Shown: positions 32,099 to 39,295 of the stretch, in pieces
Position numbering within the stretch: position 1 is the first letter of the stretch
Layout: the number at the start of each line of letters is the position of its first letter
Source of the DNA: Phycisphaerae bacterium
Lineage (GTDB): Bacteria; Planctomycetota; Phycisphaerae; Sedimentisphaerales; Anaerobacaceae
Assembly (NCBI GenBank): GCA_021736645.1
Contig: JAIPFM010000008.1
Coordinates: 1-40,000 of the forward strand
Reading direction: 5' to 3'
DNA length: 40,000 bases
The notes under the pieces: generated by a model
Told to the model about the DNA's origin: nothing
The model's database searches: none
What the model saw: the letters and a program-made list of their open reading frames with translations, nothing else
Position numbers and translations under genes: made by a program

Positions 32099-34501
32099 AT
32101 GGCTGATATTCAAATGTCCGGTATCGCGACCGGCATCGATACAAGCACCATTGTTCAGCAGTTAATCACCGTGGAAGGTCGAAAAAAGGCCAATCTCCAG
32201 GTTCAAAAAATGGCATTTGAAACCCAGCAAACCGCCTTGTCAGGGGTGGAAACCACGCTGGGGTCGCTGGTAAGCTCGGCTGGGGCGCTGTCCAATGCAG
32301 ATACTCTCGTGGCTTTCAGTGTGAACTCAAGCGATACGGATAAGGTGACACTTACGGCCGCAGAAGACGCCAATCCTGGTTCGCATTCCATCGAAGTGGA
32401 TCAACTGGCGACCGGGGAGACCTGGATTCAGGATGTCTCGACATTTGACCATAAAACTGATTATGTCGGAGAAGGTTCTTTTATTTATTCCTATAATAAT
32501 CAGGAAGTCACTATTACAACGGCTGCGAATGAAACCACCCTGCAGGACTTTGTGAATCTCATTAACAACGGTCAGAGCAATCCCGGCGTGACTGCGAGCC
32601 TGCTCAATCAGGGTGGAAAATATCACCTCATGTTGAGCGGTCAGGAGACCGGGGAGGACTATCGCATTTCAGTCAATTCTACCAGTACTGAAGTGTGGAC
32701 GGCCGATGCAGCATGGACGCTTGCCTCGAATGGCACCAGCAATGCGCTCACCTCCACCAAATTGATCGAGTTAAGTCAATTTGGCGCTGCCAGCCTGTCA
32801 GGGTCTGAGGTGATTGAAATCACGGGGACAGACCGGTATGGGCATGCCATTACCCAGGTTGACCTTGACCTCACCAGTTACACCACCGTCGATCATCTGC
32901 TGCAGGAAATCGAGGATTCCTTTGGCGGCAATGTGAAGGCCAGATTGGACAGCGGTAAGATCGTGGTCACAGATACCGCGCCAGGGGCCAGTAGTCTGTC
33001 TGTGGCCTTGGCATTTAATGCCCACGGCTCACTGGCCACCTTGACGGTGCCGACGATGGCAGTGTCCAAGGAGGGCGGCGCGACATCTGCCAATCTGACG
33101 TCTTTGGAGTCTTCATCGTTTATTCGCACGCAAAATGCTCAGAATTCACGTATTAAAGTAGATGGCTATCCCACGGGTGCAGCGGTGTCAGAAGAACAGA
33201 CCGTCATTGTGACCACGGGATCGGTGACTGGCGGGACTTACAATTTAACCTACAAGGGGCGAACCACGGCAAATATTGCCTGGAATGCCGATGCGGCCGC
33301 GATTCAGGCTGCACTGGAAGCATTGGATAGCGTGGCGGCCGGCGATATTACAGTGACTGGGGCAACGGACATCACAGGCGGAGATCTTCTATTTACATTT
33401 GATGATACACTCGGTGACGTTCCCTTGGTCACGATTGATGATTCTGCCCTGACAGGTACAGGCTCCCCCGGAGTCACGATCAGCCAATCGGTCCAGGGGG
33501 TGAATCCCTGGATCACACGCAACAGCAATATTATTTCTGATGCCATTTCTGGTGTCACGCTTACCATTTATGAAGAAACAGATGAAAATACGCCTGTGTC
33601 CGTGTCTTTGAGTCGAAATACGTCCGCGGTCTCGTCAAAAGTAGAGGCCTTGGTTGGGTCCTACAACAAGCTGCTGGCTGACCTCAAGTCAAAAACTGAA
33701 TATGATACGGCCACCAAGAAAATGGGATCCTTGAGCAATGATCTGGCCGTGAGTTTTGTGAAAACGCAGATGAGAGATGCCTTTTCCGGGATTATTGAGG
33801 GGTTTGTGGATACCGAGGACAACTATGTCCAGGCCAGCGATATTGGCATTTCATTTGACGGCGAAGGGATGATGAAGTTTGACAAATCAATCTTCAGCGA
33901 TGCCATTAAAGAGGATTACAAAGGCGTTCTGGAATTGCTTGGGGCCACCAAGAGTGGAAACAGTGAAAGTGATACCGTCAGTTTTTATGACAGCAGCGAC
34001 AAATACACGTCTGCAGGGGTTTTCCACGTCAAGGTCAAGGTGCAGGATCTGGGGCTGGGCAATGTCATTACCGAAGCCTACATCAAGGGGGAATCCGATA
34101 CCACGTGGCGAGCGGCCACCTGGAGTGGGTCTCTGATCACTGGGGCCAGTGAATTTGATGAAAACGGTAATCCAGAATGGCCTGAAAACGGCCTTCAACT
34201 ATCCGTGGATTTATCCCTGGCCGGTGAATTTGGGTATGTCACCCCTGTGGAGGTCCGGGTTAAGCAGGGAATGACCGGCATACTTGAAGATCTGCTCAAG
34301 AATGCCACCAGTGTGGGGGGGCGTTTTGACATCAGCAAAGAGTCTCTAGAGGCCAAAATGACGCGTATGGATGAACGGATCACTGACGAGGAGAGTCGGT
34401 TGGAGCGTTTACAGACGCGGTTGACCCAGAAATACAGTCGATTGGAGGCGACTATCGCACGTCTCCAGCAGCAACTCAGCGTGGTCAACGCCTACTTCTA
34501 G
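32099..34501 (+). CDS. fliD: FliD, filament cap protein, enlarged
   Basis: FliD caps the filament and folds flagellin subunits at its tip. The product has 800 residues, well above the usual ~450-500. The FliD N-terminal domain (MSGIATGIDTSTIVQQLITVEGRKKANLQVQKMAFETQQTALSGVETTLGSL) and the C-terminal coiled end (LEAKMTRMDERITDEESRLERLQTRLTQKYSRLEATIARLQQQLSVVNAYF) are both clear. Between them is extra surface material, including a ~100-residue module (about 369-468) with GGTYNLTYKGRTTANIAWNADAAAIQAALEALDSVAAGDITVTGA. A GGGG lies before the ATG. It ends the operon; a hairpin follows. Confidence 0.96.
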   Translation: MADIQMSGIATGIDTSTIVQQLITVEGRKKANLQVQKMAFETQQTALSGVETTLGSLVSSAGALSNADTLVAFSVNSSDTDKVTLTAAEDANPGSHSIEVDQLATGETWIQDVSTFDHKTDYVGEGSFIYSYNNQEVTITTAANETTLQDFVNLINNGQSNPGVTASLLNQGGKYHLMLSGQETGEDYRISVNSTSTEVWTADAAWTLASNGTSNALTSTKLIELSQFGAASLSGSEVIEITGTDRYGHAITQVDLDLTSYTTVDHLLQEIEDSFGGNVKARLDSGKIVVTDTAPGASSLSVALAFNAHGSLATLTVPTMAVSKEGGATSANLTSLESSSFIRTQNAQNSRIKVDGYPTGAAVSEEQTVIVTTGSVTGGTYNLTYKGRTTANIAWNADAAAIQAALEALDSVAAGDITVTGATDITGGDLLFTFDDTLGDVPLVTIDDSALTGTGSPGVTISQSVQGVNPWITRNSNIISDAISGVTLTIYEETDENTPVSVSLSRNTSAVSSKVEALVGSYNKLLADLKSKTEYDTATKKMGSLSNDLAVSFVKTQMRDAFSGIIEGFVDTEDNYVQASDIGISFDGEGMMKFDKSIFSDAIKEDYKGVLELLGATKSGNSESDTVSFYDSSDKYTSAGVFHVKVKVQDLGLGNVITEAYIKGESDTTWRAATWSGSLITGASEFDENGNPEWPENGLQLSVDLSLAGEFGYVTPVEVRVKQGMTGILEDLLKNATSVGGRFDISKESLEAKMTRMDERITDEESRLERLQTRLTQKYSRLEATIARLQQQLSVVNAYF

Positions 34502-34511
34502 GAACATTTAT

Positions 34512-34540
34512 CGGATGATTGATGTCATCCGCGGAATTTT
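34512..34540 (+). terminator. Probable terminator after fliD
   Basis: A 7-bp stem CGGATGA/TCATCCG with a 6-nt loop (34512-34531) is followed after CGGAA by TTTT. The T-run is short, so it may be a weak terminator. It sits 11 bp past the fliD stop, at the expected end of the operon. Confidence 0.5.
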
Positions 34541-34743
34541 AGGCGAATCGTCAAACACATCACACATCTTTCACCCTGTGCGGCGCATTTCTCTTTAATA
34601 TTGATACCTCGGTCGTTATAGGTCATTTCCCGCCGGCAATCGCCCGGTACTCTTATATTCCGCCTTAGAGCAACTTATGGTGATTGTCTAGACTCACCAG
34701 ACCGCAGGAAGCGACGATACACAGGTAATTAGGAGACATTGTC

Positions 34744-35139
34744 ATGACTAAAATAAATATAAAGATATGTCTATGTGTGCTTGTTTGTGTGATTCTACTC
34801 TGGTCATTGGCCGGGGCGCAGGGCACAAAAACCTATGAAATTCGTCCTCAGATTCCGGAATCAGTATTTAAGAATGAGTCTGCCAGGGCCATGGATGCTT
34901 ATGAACGCGTGATTGATCGTGTGTTGGAATTGAATGGCCGGCAGTTGGACTCAATAGACCTGCGTGTCAAAGACCTTTCAACGCAGCTTTCTCGGGTCGA
35001 AGCAAAACTCGACAGGCTGCTGAACCACACGCGCTTCATCGAATATGCACTGGGGATTCCACAGGGTGAGCTGACGGATGCCCCCCAAACGACACAACCT
35101 GAAGATCCGAACACACCGGAAAAGGAGCAGGATTCCTGA
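34744..35139 (+). CDS. Exported coiled-coil protein, function unknown
   Basis: The product has 131 residues with a signal peptide (about 1-25, CVLVCVILLWSLAGAQG) and a mature part with a helical core (AMDAYERVIDRVLELNGRQLDSIDLRVKDLSTQLSRVEAKLDRLL) that looks like a coiled coil, then a Pro/Thr/Glu-rich tail. An AGGAG lies about 9 nt before the ATG. It stands alone, about 240 bp after fliD; no clear promoter is seen upstream, though it is probably a separate transcript. No family is recognised. Confidence 0.75.
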   Translation: MTKINIKICLCVLVCVILLWSLAGAQGTKTYEIRPQIPESVFKNESARAMDAYERVIDRVLELNGRQLDSIDLRVKDLSTQLSRVEAKLDRLLNHTRFIEYALGIPQGELTDAPQTTQPEDPNTPEKEQDS

Positions 35140-35199
35140 TATTTGTGGCCTGGGTGTAGAAAATCTATTGGGTCCTAATGACGTCAGCACATAGATCTT

Positions 35200-36051
35200 A
35201 TGGTTCCAGCAAGAGACATAGAAAGCAGCACTGCAGTCTTTCAGTTAGTCGATTCTACTGAAATGCTGTCAGCGGGTGACAGTGAGAAGATTGTTGAAGG
35301 CCCAGTGTCTTTGCTCGGGGATCAGAAACACATTTCCATACTGTGCTCTGATTCGTTGGCCAGGCTGTCTGACCTAGTACCGCTGGCGCGGTCAGTGTGC
35401 GATGCTGTGGTGCTAAATACCAGAAATCGATGCACATTGCAGGGGAAAACAATACCCTGTTGTGAAGGATGCTCTACCTGCTGCAATTACCTGGTCCCTC
35501 TGTCCATACCTGAGGTCATCCATGTCTACGAAGAAATTGCAGCCCTCCCTGCTCAACTGGGTCATGCGTTTTGGGGAAATTCACTCCGGGTGGCTGGTCA
35601 ATTGCTCGATAACGACACCGATCATGTGCCCAATGGGGAGTCCTCTTTGGATCAGGTGGGACAATGGTATGCCCACAAAGAAGCCGCCTGCCCATTTTTG
35701 GAAAATAACTTGTGTGCCCTGTATGACCAGCGTCCACTGGCCTGTCGGGAGTATTTGGTGGCAACACCGGCCTCATGGTGTCGTCCAGAGCTTGTAGGAC
35801 GTGTCGAGAAGATCGAATTACCCTTTAGCGTACTGGAATGTCTTGGCAAGGCAGCCGCACAGTTGGAAGGCACACCTGTAGAAGCGGTCATGCTCCCCTT
35901 GATCTTGCCCTGGATAGAAGAAAATGAAGACCGTATCCATCGGAAGTGGTCATCCAGGGAAATGGCACAGTGTTTCCTGGATAACCTGGCTCCTAGGCAA
36001 ACGTATTTCCGTCCTCATCGACATGCAGATGCGACTTTGACCGCGCAATAA
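35200..36051 (+). CDS. YkgJ-family cysteine-cluster protein
   Basis: The product has 283 residues. It has the YkgJ signature: CCEGCSTCCNYLVPLS near residue 88, then CPFLENNLCALYDQRPLACREYL near residue 165, and a further ASWC. The family is thought to bind zinc or iron; related sequences occur as the metal site of FliB-type flagellin lysine methylases. The first ~60 residues and last ~80 residues are not recognised. The ATG at 35200 has no clear ribosome site; an in-frame ATG at 35263 is another option. Its 3' end overlaps the convergent zinc-ribbon gene by 59 bp. A flagellar modification role is only suggested by location. Confidence 0.8.
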   Translation: MVPARDIESSTAVFQLVDSTEMLSAGDSEKIVEGPVSLLGDQKHISILCSDSLARLSDLVPLARSVCDAVVLNTRNRCTLQGKTIPCCEGCSTCCNYLVPLSIPEVIHVYEEIAALPAQLGHAFWGNSLRVAGQLLDNDTDHVPNGESSLDQVGQWYAHKEAACPFLENNLCALYDQRPLACREYLVATPASWCRPELVGRVEKIELPFSVLECLGKAAAQLEGTPVEAVMLPLILPWIEENEDRIHRKWSSREMAQCFLDNLAPRQTYFRPHRHADATLTAQ

Positions 36052-36193
36052 TCTGTGTGGCACGCGGCATTTTATCAAGACTGGGCACACCAAACAGATG
36101 TCCGCATTGAGGGCAGCGAATACGGCGATCTGCAGCCTGCTCGTCAAGATAGCGAATATTTCCACACTTTGGACACTGACTCCTGATTTGCAT
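35993..36193 (-). CDS. Small zinc-ribbon protein
   Basis: The product has 66 residues. Two CPxCG knuckles, CPKCGNIRYLDEQAADRRIRCPQCGHLFGV, form an MJ0042-type zinc ribbon near the N-terminus, and a polar tail follows. I start at the ATG at 36193, 8 nt after an AAGG; an ATG three codons earlier (36202) is also in frame. It is convergent with the YkgJ gene and overlaps its last 59 bp on the other strand, which is unusual. Such proteins are often regulators or small metal-binding adaptors, but the role here is unknown. Confidence 0.75.
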   Translation of the reverse strand: MQIRSQCPKCGNIRYLDEQAADRRIRCPQCGHLFGVPSLDKMPRATQIIARSKSHLHVDEDGNTFA

Positions 36194-36409
36194 ACAAAAC
36201 ATCCTTGGCTCTGAAAAAAAACATTTCGAAAATCTCCAAAAATATTAACTAATAAACGCGTGCTTGTCCAATAATACAGACCTGGGAAGTTCACGAACAA
36301 ATATTGGCTCACAGGCCACTTTTTTTTCTCTCAGACTCGAGCTCGGTGCTCTTGAACCATATTACCCAATTTGATATTCTACTGAATATATTGGATATGG
36401 GGTGGTGAA

Positions 36410-36601
36410 ATGAGAAAGAAAGTAATCAGCAAAGTGATTCAATCCAGGATGCTTAACGGCTCTCAAGAGAACTGCGATGTTCAAAGAGAAGGCAGACATG
36501 CCAATAGCCATGCCTCCTTTTATGCTCAAACTGGGCGGTCAGTATCGGCTTATCAAATGAATCTCGGCTTTAATGACAGCCGAATCGATTCTTATGCCTA
36601 G
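36410..36601 (+). CDS. Small ORF of doubtful status, ending at a mobile element
   Basis: This 63-codon frame has a GGGGTGGTG just before its ATG and an intrinsic terminator about 260 bp downstream, on the same strand. The product is polar, with no recognised motif. Its TAG stop is formed from the TA duplication and first G of the MITE at 36601, but the uninterrupted target site CTAG would give the same TAG, so the insertion leaves the frame unchanged. It could be a real small gene or chance. Confidence 0.35.
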   Translation: MRKKVISKVIQSRMLNGSQENCDVQREGRHANSHASFYAQTGRSVSAYQMNLGFNDSRIDSYA

Positions 36602-36762
36602 GAGCCTGTCGGAGTATTCGATCTGGCTTCGAGCGGCCCTTTTTCCGCCTGCCTGCATCCGGCTGTCTCGACGATAAAACAAACATCGCCTGCTTCGCCG
36701 TCTTTGTCAGGCGAAAAAATTGCTCGCTCTCGGGCCTACGCCGGAATACTCCGACAGGCTCC
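36601..36762. mobile_element. MITE-like element, 162 bp, IS630-type ends
   Basis: The ends GGAGCCTGTCGGAGTATTC (36601-36619) and its exact inverse (36744-36762) are perfect 19-bp inverted repeats. A TA lies directly outside each end, and with the adjacent bases each reads CTA-element-TAG. This is a TA duplication inside a CTAG target, the known preference of IS630-type transposons. The 124-bp interior has no ORF; it holds a smaller inverted repeat (TCGCCTG and CAGGCGA). It must rely on a transposase encoded elsewhere. Confidence 0.85.
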
Positions 36763-36861
36763 TAGTAAATAAAAGAGGAAATTGTGGGAACTATCTTTAC
36801 TCTCAAGGGTCTAATAAAATAGAAACAACACGCTAGTCAGTGATTTGTCCTCCTTCAGAAG

Positions 36862-36908
36862 CGGTGACGATGAGCCTTAAAACGGTTCATCGCCACCGTT
36901 TTCTTTTC
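36862..36908 (+). terminator. Strong intrinsic terminator
   Basis: A 12-bp stem with one mismatch (CGGTGACGATGA with TCATCGCCACCG) and a 13-nt loop is followed by TTTTCTTTT. It is oriented for plus-strand transcripts coming through the small ORF and the MITE, and lies between them and the convergent secreted protein gene. Confidence 0.8.
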
Positions 36909-36920
36909 GACCCATCGCAG

Positions 36921-38285
36921 TTATTGGTCGGAAGGTTTAATTGACCGCATCAGCCATTCAGAACAGAACAAACTCAAATCCGCGTTGGCATCTGAGAGAG
37001 AAATCACACTGTCCGGTGCATCCTGAGGCCAGGATTGTGCCCACAACGAGAAGTCCACAAAATCAGTATATGAATCAGCATTCATATCCGACATGGAAGG
37101 GCACTGGCCCAGACAATAGTAGATATCCGTGTTGTTGATCTCCGGCAGTGACGATTCCCAGGCCAGGACAAACTGGGATCGTGAAGTCATGCCCACTGAC
37201 GGCTTGGTTTGGTTGCCAATGTGGTTAGCGGGTATCGAGATTTCGGGACCGCACGCCAGGCCATTTACATCAATGAACCGGGTCATGACCTCCTGGCCCT
37301 GATCTTCAAAAAGGTGGTCACTTTCCCAGGCCACCAGGGCGCAGAGTTGATCGTTCACGGAAATCGTGGGATTCTGCTGGGCCCCGTCCGTAGAGGCGTT
37401 CAATCGATAATCCGGACTCAGCGGAACGCTATTGGCATCAAAGAATCGAATGTGTATATCGTCCTGCGCGCCAGTATTGGGGTCGCCATCCCATGCGATG
37501 GCGTATTGGCCAGAACGATTGGCTGATATCCTGGGCCAGGTCAGTGTTTTGAAGGACGATTCATTGACTTGAAACGCATCAGCCACGGCGAGGCCTTGGC
37601 CATTAAAGGACCTGGCCCATACACTATTCTCCGTTCTATCATTGAGCCAGATGACGATCAATTGTCCCGGCGTATTCTCGGCGATATCAACATTTCGAGC
37701 CGCATAGGCCTGGTCTGTGACCAGAAACTCATCCGTGACGGCCAGGCCATTGGCATCAAAGACTCTGCAGCAAACGGCCCTTTTGGAACGGTCAGGATAT
37801 GACAGGGATTCCCAGGCCACGGCCACATGACCCGAAGACAATGCCGTAATTCGGGGGAGTCGCTGGTCACCGTCCGTATACTGGTTGACGAGGATATCCT
37901 GGGTCACGGGGACTGCATTGGCGTCAAAAAAACGCACCATGATGTTTTCACTTTCCAGGGACGCCCAGGGGCTTCGCCAGCACACAGCAAATGAGTTATC
38001 CGGTCGAAGGCACACATCCGGTTGACCTTGATTGCCCTCGCTGATTTCATTGACTTGAAATTCTGCTGCGGCCGCTGTTCGCTTAAGGTCCAGCACCTTG
38101 CCAAAGATTCCGCCGGATGATGAATCCTGGTTGTAGCTGTTCCAAACCACAACGCCCGAGTCAGCTTTCACAGCCACAGATACGTCCTTTTGGTCATAGG
38201 AGGTACTCTGATGGAGCAACTGATCACTGGAAGCAGTCAGGTTTGCCGCGGCGAATAGAATAATGATGATATTGACTCTGTACAT
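36921..38285 (-). CDS. Secreted repeat protein with dockerin-like C-terminus
   Basis: The product has 454 residues from the ATG at 38285, which follows an AAAGGAG by 8 nt; the frame is open to 38366 but that part lacks a ribosome site. A signal peptide (about 1-19, MYRVNIIIILFAAANLTASS) is followed by about six degenerate ~60-residue beta repeats of the type RFFDANAVPVTQDILVNQYTDGDQRLPRITALSSGHVAVAWES, suggesting a propeller-like fold. The C-terminal ~55 residues (SDMNADSYTDFVDFSLWAQSWPQD ... LSDANADLSLFCSEWLM) look like the two calcium-loop repeats of a dockerin-type tail, widespread in Phycisphaerae. It is probably cell-surface or released. Not flagellar. Confidence 0.88.
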   Translation of the reverse strand: MYRVNIIIILFAAANLTASSDQLLHQSTSYDQKDVSVAVKADSGVVVWNSYNQDSSSGGIFGKVLDLKRTAAAAEFQVNEISEGNQGQPDVCLRPDNSFAVCWRSPWASLESENIMVRFFDANAVPVTQDILVNQYTDGDQRLPRITALSSGHVAVAWESLSYPDRSKRAVCCRVFDANGLAVTDEFLVTDQAYAARNVDIAENTPGQLIVIWLNDRTENSVWARSFNGQGLAVADAFQVNESSFKTLTWPRISANRSGQYAIAWDGDPNTGAQDDIHIRFFDANSVPLSPDYRLNASTDGAQQNPTISVNDQLCALVAWESDHLFEDQGQEVMTRFIDVNGLACGPEISIPANHIGNQTKPSVGMTSRSQFVLAWESSLPEINNTDIYYCLGQCPSMSDMNADSYTDFVDFSLWAQSWPQDAPDSVISLSDANADLSLFCSEWLMRSIKPSDQ

Positions 38286-38561
38286 AAACGCTCCTTTCAA
38301 TCTCAAAAGACAATAACCGTAGATCGTTTGAATTGTGTTTGCGATCAGTGAAGACCCAGTGGTCATACGGAGGTGAAACGTCCAAGGGTGAGCTATACAA
38401 GGAGGCCTCGTCCCTAGCTGGTCAAGATCTTATCAGGCATAACTGGAGGTGTAAAGTAGAAAATAGGTATTTTGAGAGAAAGTTTTGGCCAAACAAGGGG
38501 GCGGCAGGGGGGTGCGTTGGCAAGCCCGGAGACTTATTTGAAGTATTTTCTTAAAAAGGTG

Positions 38562-38590
38562 TTGACGGTAGGCTGGCAGGTCACTATTAT
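38562..38590 (+). promoter_or_regulatory. Sigma-70 type promoter P1 of the tRNA-23S operon
   Basis: TTGACG (38562-38567), a 17-bp spacer and TATTAT (38585-38590) match the sigma-70 boxes at 5/6 and 5/6 with optimal spacing. It lies about 247 bp before tRNA-Ile, with no gene between. The 38286-38561 stretch upstream holds no gene that I can support. Confidence 0.8.
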
Positions 38591-38677
38591 CCTGATCCTG
38601 ATTCGAACGGCACAGCAGCCACGGACCAGGGGGCAAAATTGAAAATTAAAAAAGTTTACAAAAAATTGATTTTTAAT

Positions 38678-38706
38678 TTGACGCCAGTGAAAACACTCAG
38701 TAATAT
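38678..38706 (+). promoter_or_regulatory. Sigma-70 type promoter P2 with A/T-rich UP region
   Basis: TTGACG (38678-38683), 17 bp, then TAATAT (38701-38706). The 40 bp upstream (about 38637-38677) are almost pure A and T in short tracts, as in UP elements of rRNA promoters. P1 and P2 share the -35 hexamer. Start is expected near 38712. Confidence 0.8.
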
Positions 38707-38718
38707 GCTTGTTTTCAG

Positions 38719-38752
38719 CCGCTAGACGACGAAACGATTAGCGGTTTTTTTT
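38719..38752 (+). terminator. Promoter-proximal hairpin with T8 in the rRNA leader
   Basis: CCGCTA and TAGCGG form a 6-bp stem with a 14-nt loop, followed directly by eight T. It begins only about 7 nt after the expected P2 start. It has the form of an intrinsic terminator, so rRNA transcription from P1 and P2 would need antitermination or would release a short ~40-nt RNA. It may instead act as a boxB-like element ahead of the boxA at 38755. Confidence 0.7.
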
Positions 38753-38754
38753 GT

Positions 38755-38766
38755 CGCTCTTTTGAA
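38755..38766 (+). promoter_or_regulatory. BoxA-like antitermination site in the leader
   Basis: CGCTCTTTTGAA keeps the core GCTCTTT of the rRNA boxA (8 of 12 with the enteric TGCTCTTTAACA) and follows the hairpin directly. It lies about 70 bp before tRNA-Ile. Confidence 0.5.
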
Positions 38767-38836
38767 AATTGATATGAAAACCGACACGAAGCCAACCGGG
38801 TGCCTCGCCGACAGCAGAGGGGTACCAGTTGATTAA

Positions 38837-38910
<74 letters not shown>

Positions 38911-38977
38911 TTACTGGTTTTGAGTTTTTAATTCAAAATTGAGAGTTAAAAGCTAGGAACTAGGTAAAAGTTGGTTC

Positions 38978-39050
38978 GGGGGCGTAGCTCAGTTGGGAGA
39001 GCGGCGGCTTTGCAAGCCGTAGGTCGTGAGTTCGAATCTCATCGCCTCCA
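38978..39050 (+). tRNA. tRNA-Ala (TGC anticodon)
   Basis: A complete cloverleaf of 73 nt is seen. The acceptor stem GGGGGCG pairs with CGCCTCC, the anticodon loop is TTTGCAA (anticodon TGC), and the T loop is TTCGAAT. No CCA is encoded. It follows tRNA-Ile by 67 bp, the standard Ile-Ala pair of an rRNA spacer. Confidence 0.97.
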
Positions 39051-39143
39051 TTGTTGAGTAAAACCGGCGATTAGCTGACGGCACTAAGAATTGGCACTGC
39101 CAGTACTGAAAACCGAAAACTAAAAACCGCTTACTATTATAAA

Positions 39144-39156
39144 TGTTCTTTGAAAA
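39144..39156 (+). promoter_or_regulatory. BoxA antitermination site before 23S rRNA
   Basis: TGTTCTTTGAAAA matches the boxA found in 16S-23S spacers of many bacteria (TGTTCTTTGAAAAC type). It lies about 140 bp before the 23S start. It should load the Nus antitermination complex. The rest of the 39051-39295 spacer contains a CTGAAAACCGAA repeat word (39106-39117) and A/T-rich sequence that probably forms part of the 23S processing stem. Confidence 0.8.
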
Positions 39157-39295
39157 GTTAATATGCAGATGCGTGTGGTGAGTCTTGTGGTAATATTTGT
39201 TTTTCCGACACAAGACTCCTACAAATATCGAGAGTGTACCTAGGATAGGTAAATTATTATCCTTATATAATGATCTTTCAATCATAGATTGATAT

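Noticed and set aside
38286..38561. Search for a 16S rRNA end or other gene before the rRNA promoters
   Set aside because: No 16S 3' end or anti-Shine-Dalgarno sequence was seen; the short ORFs at 38333-38554 and 38433-38636 lie on opposite strands over each other and show no gene features.
38989..39285. 98-codon minus-strand ORF over tRNA-Ala and the 23S spacer
   Set aside because: It covers a structural RNA gene on the other strand and reads as a typical spurious ORF across an rRNA region.
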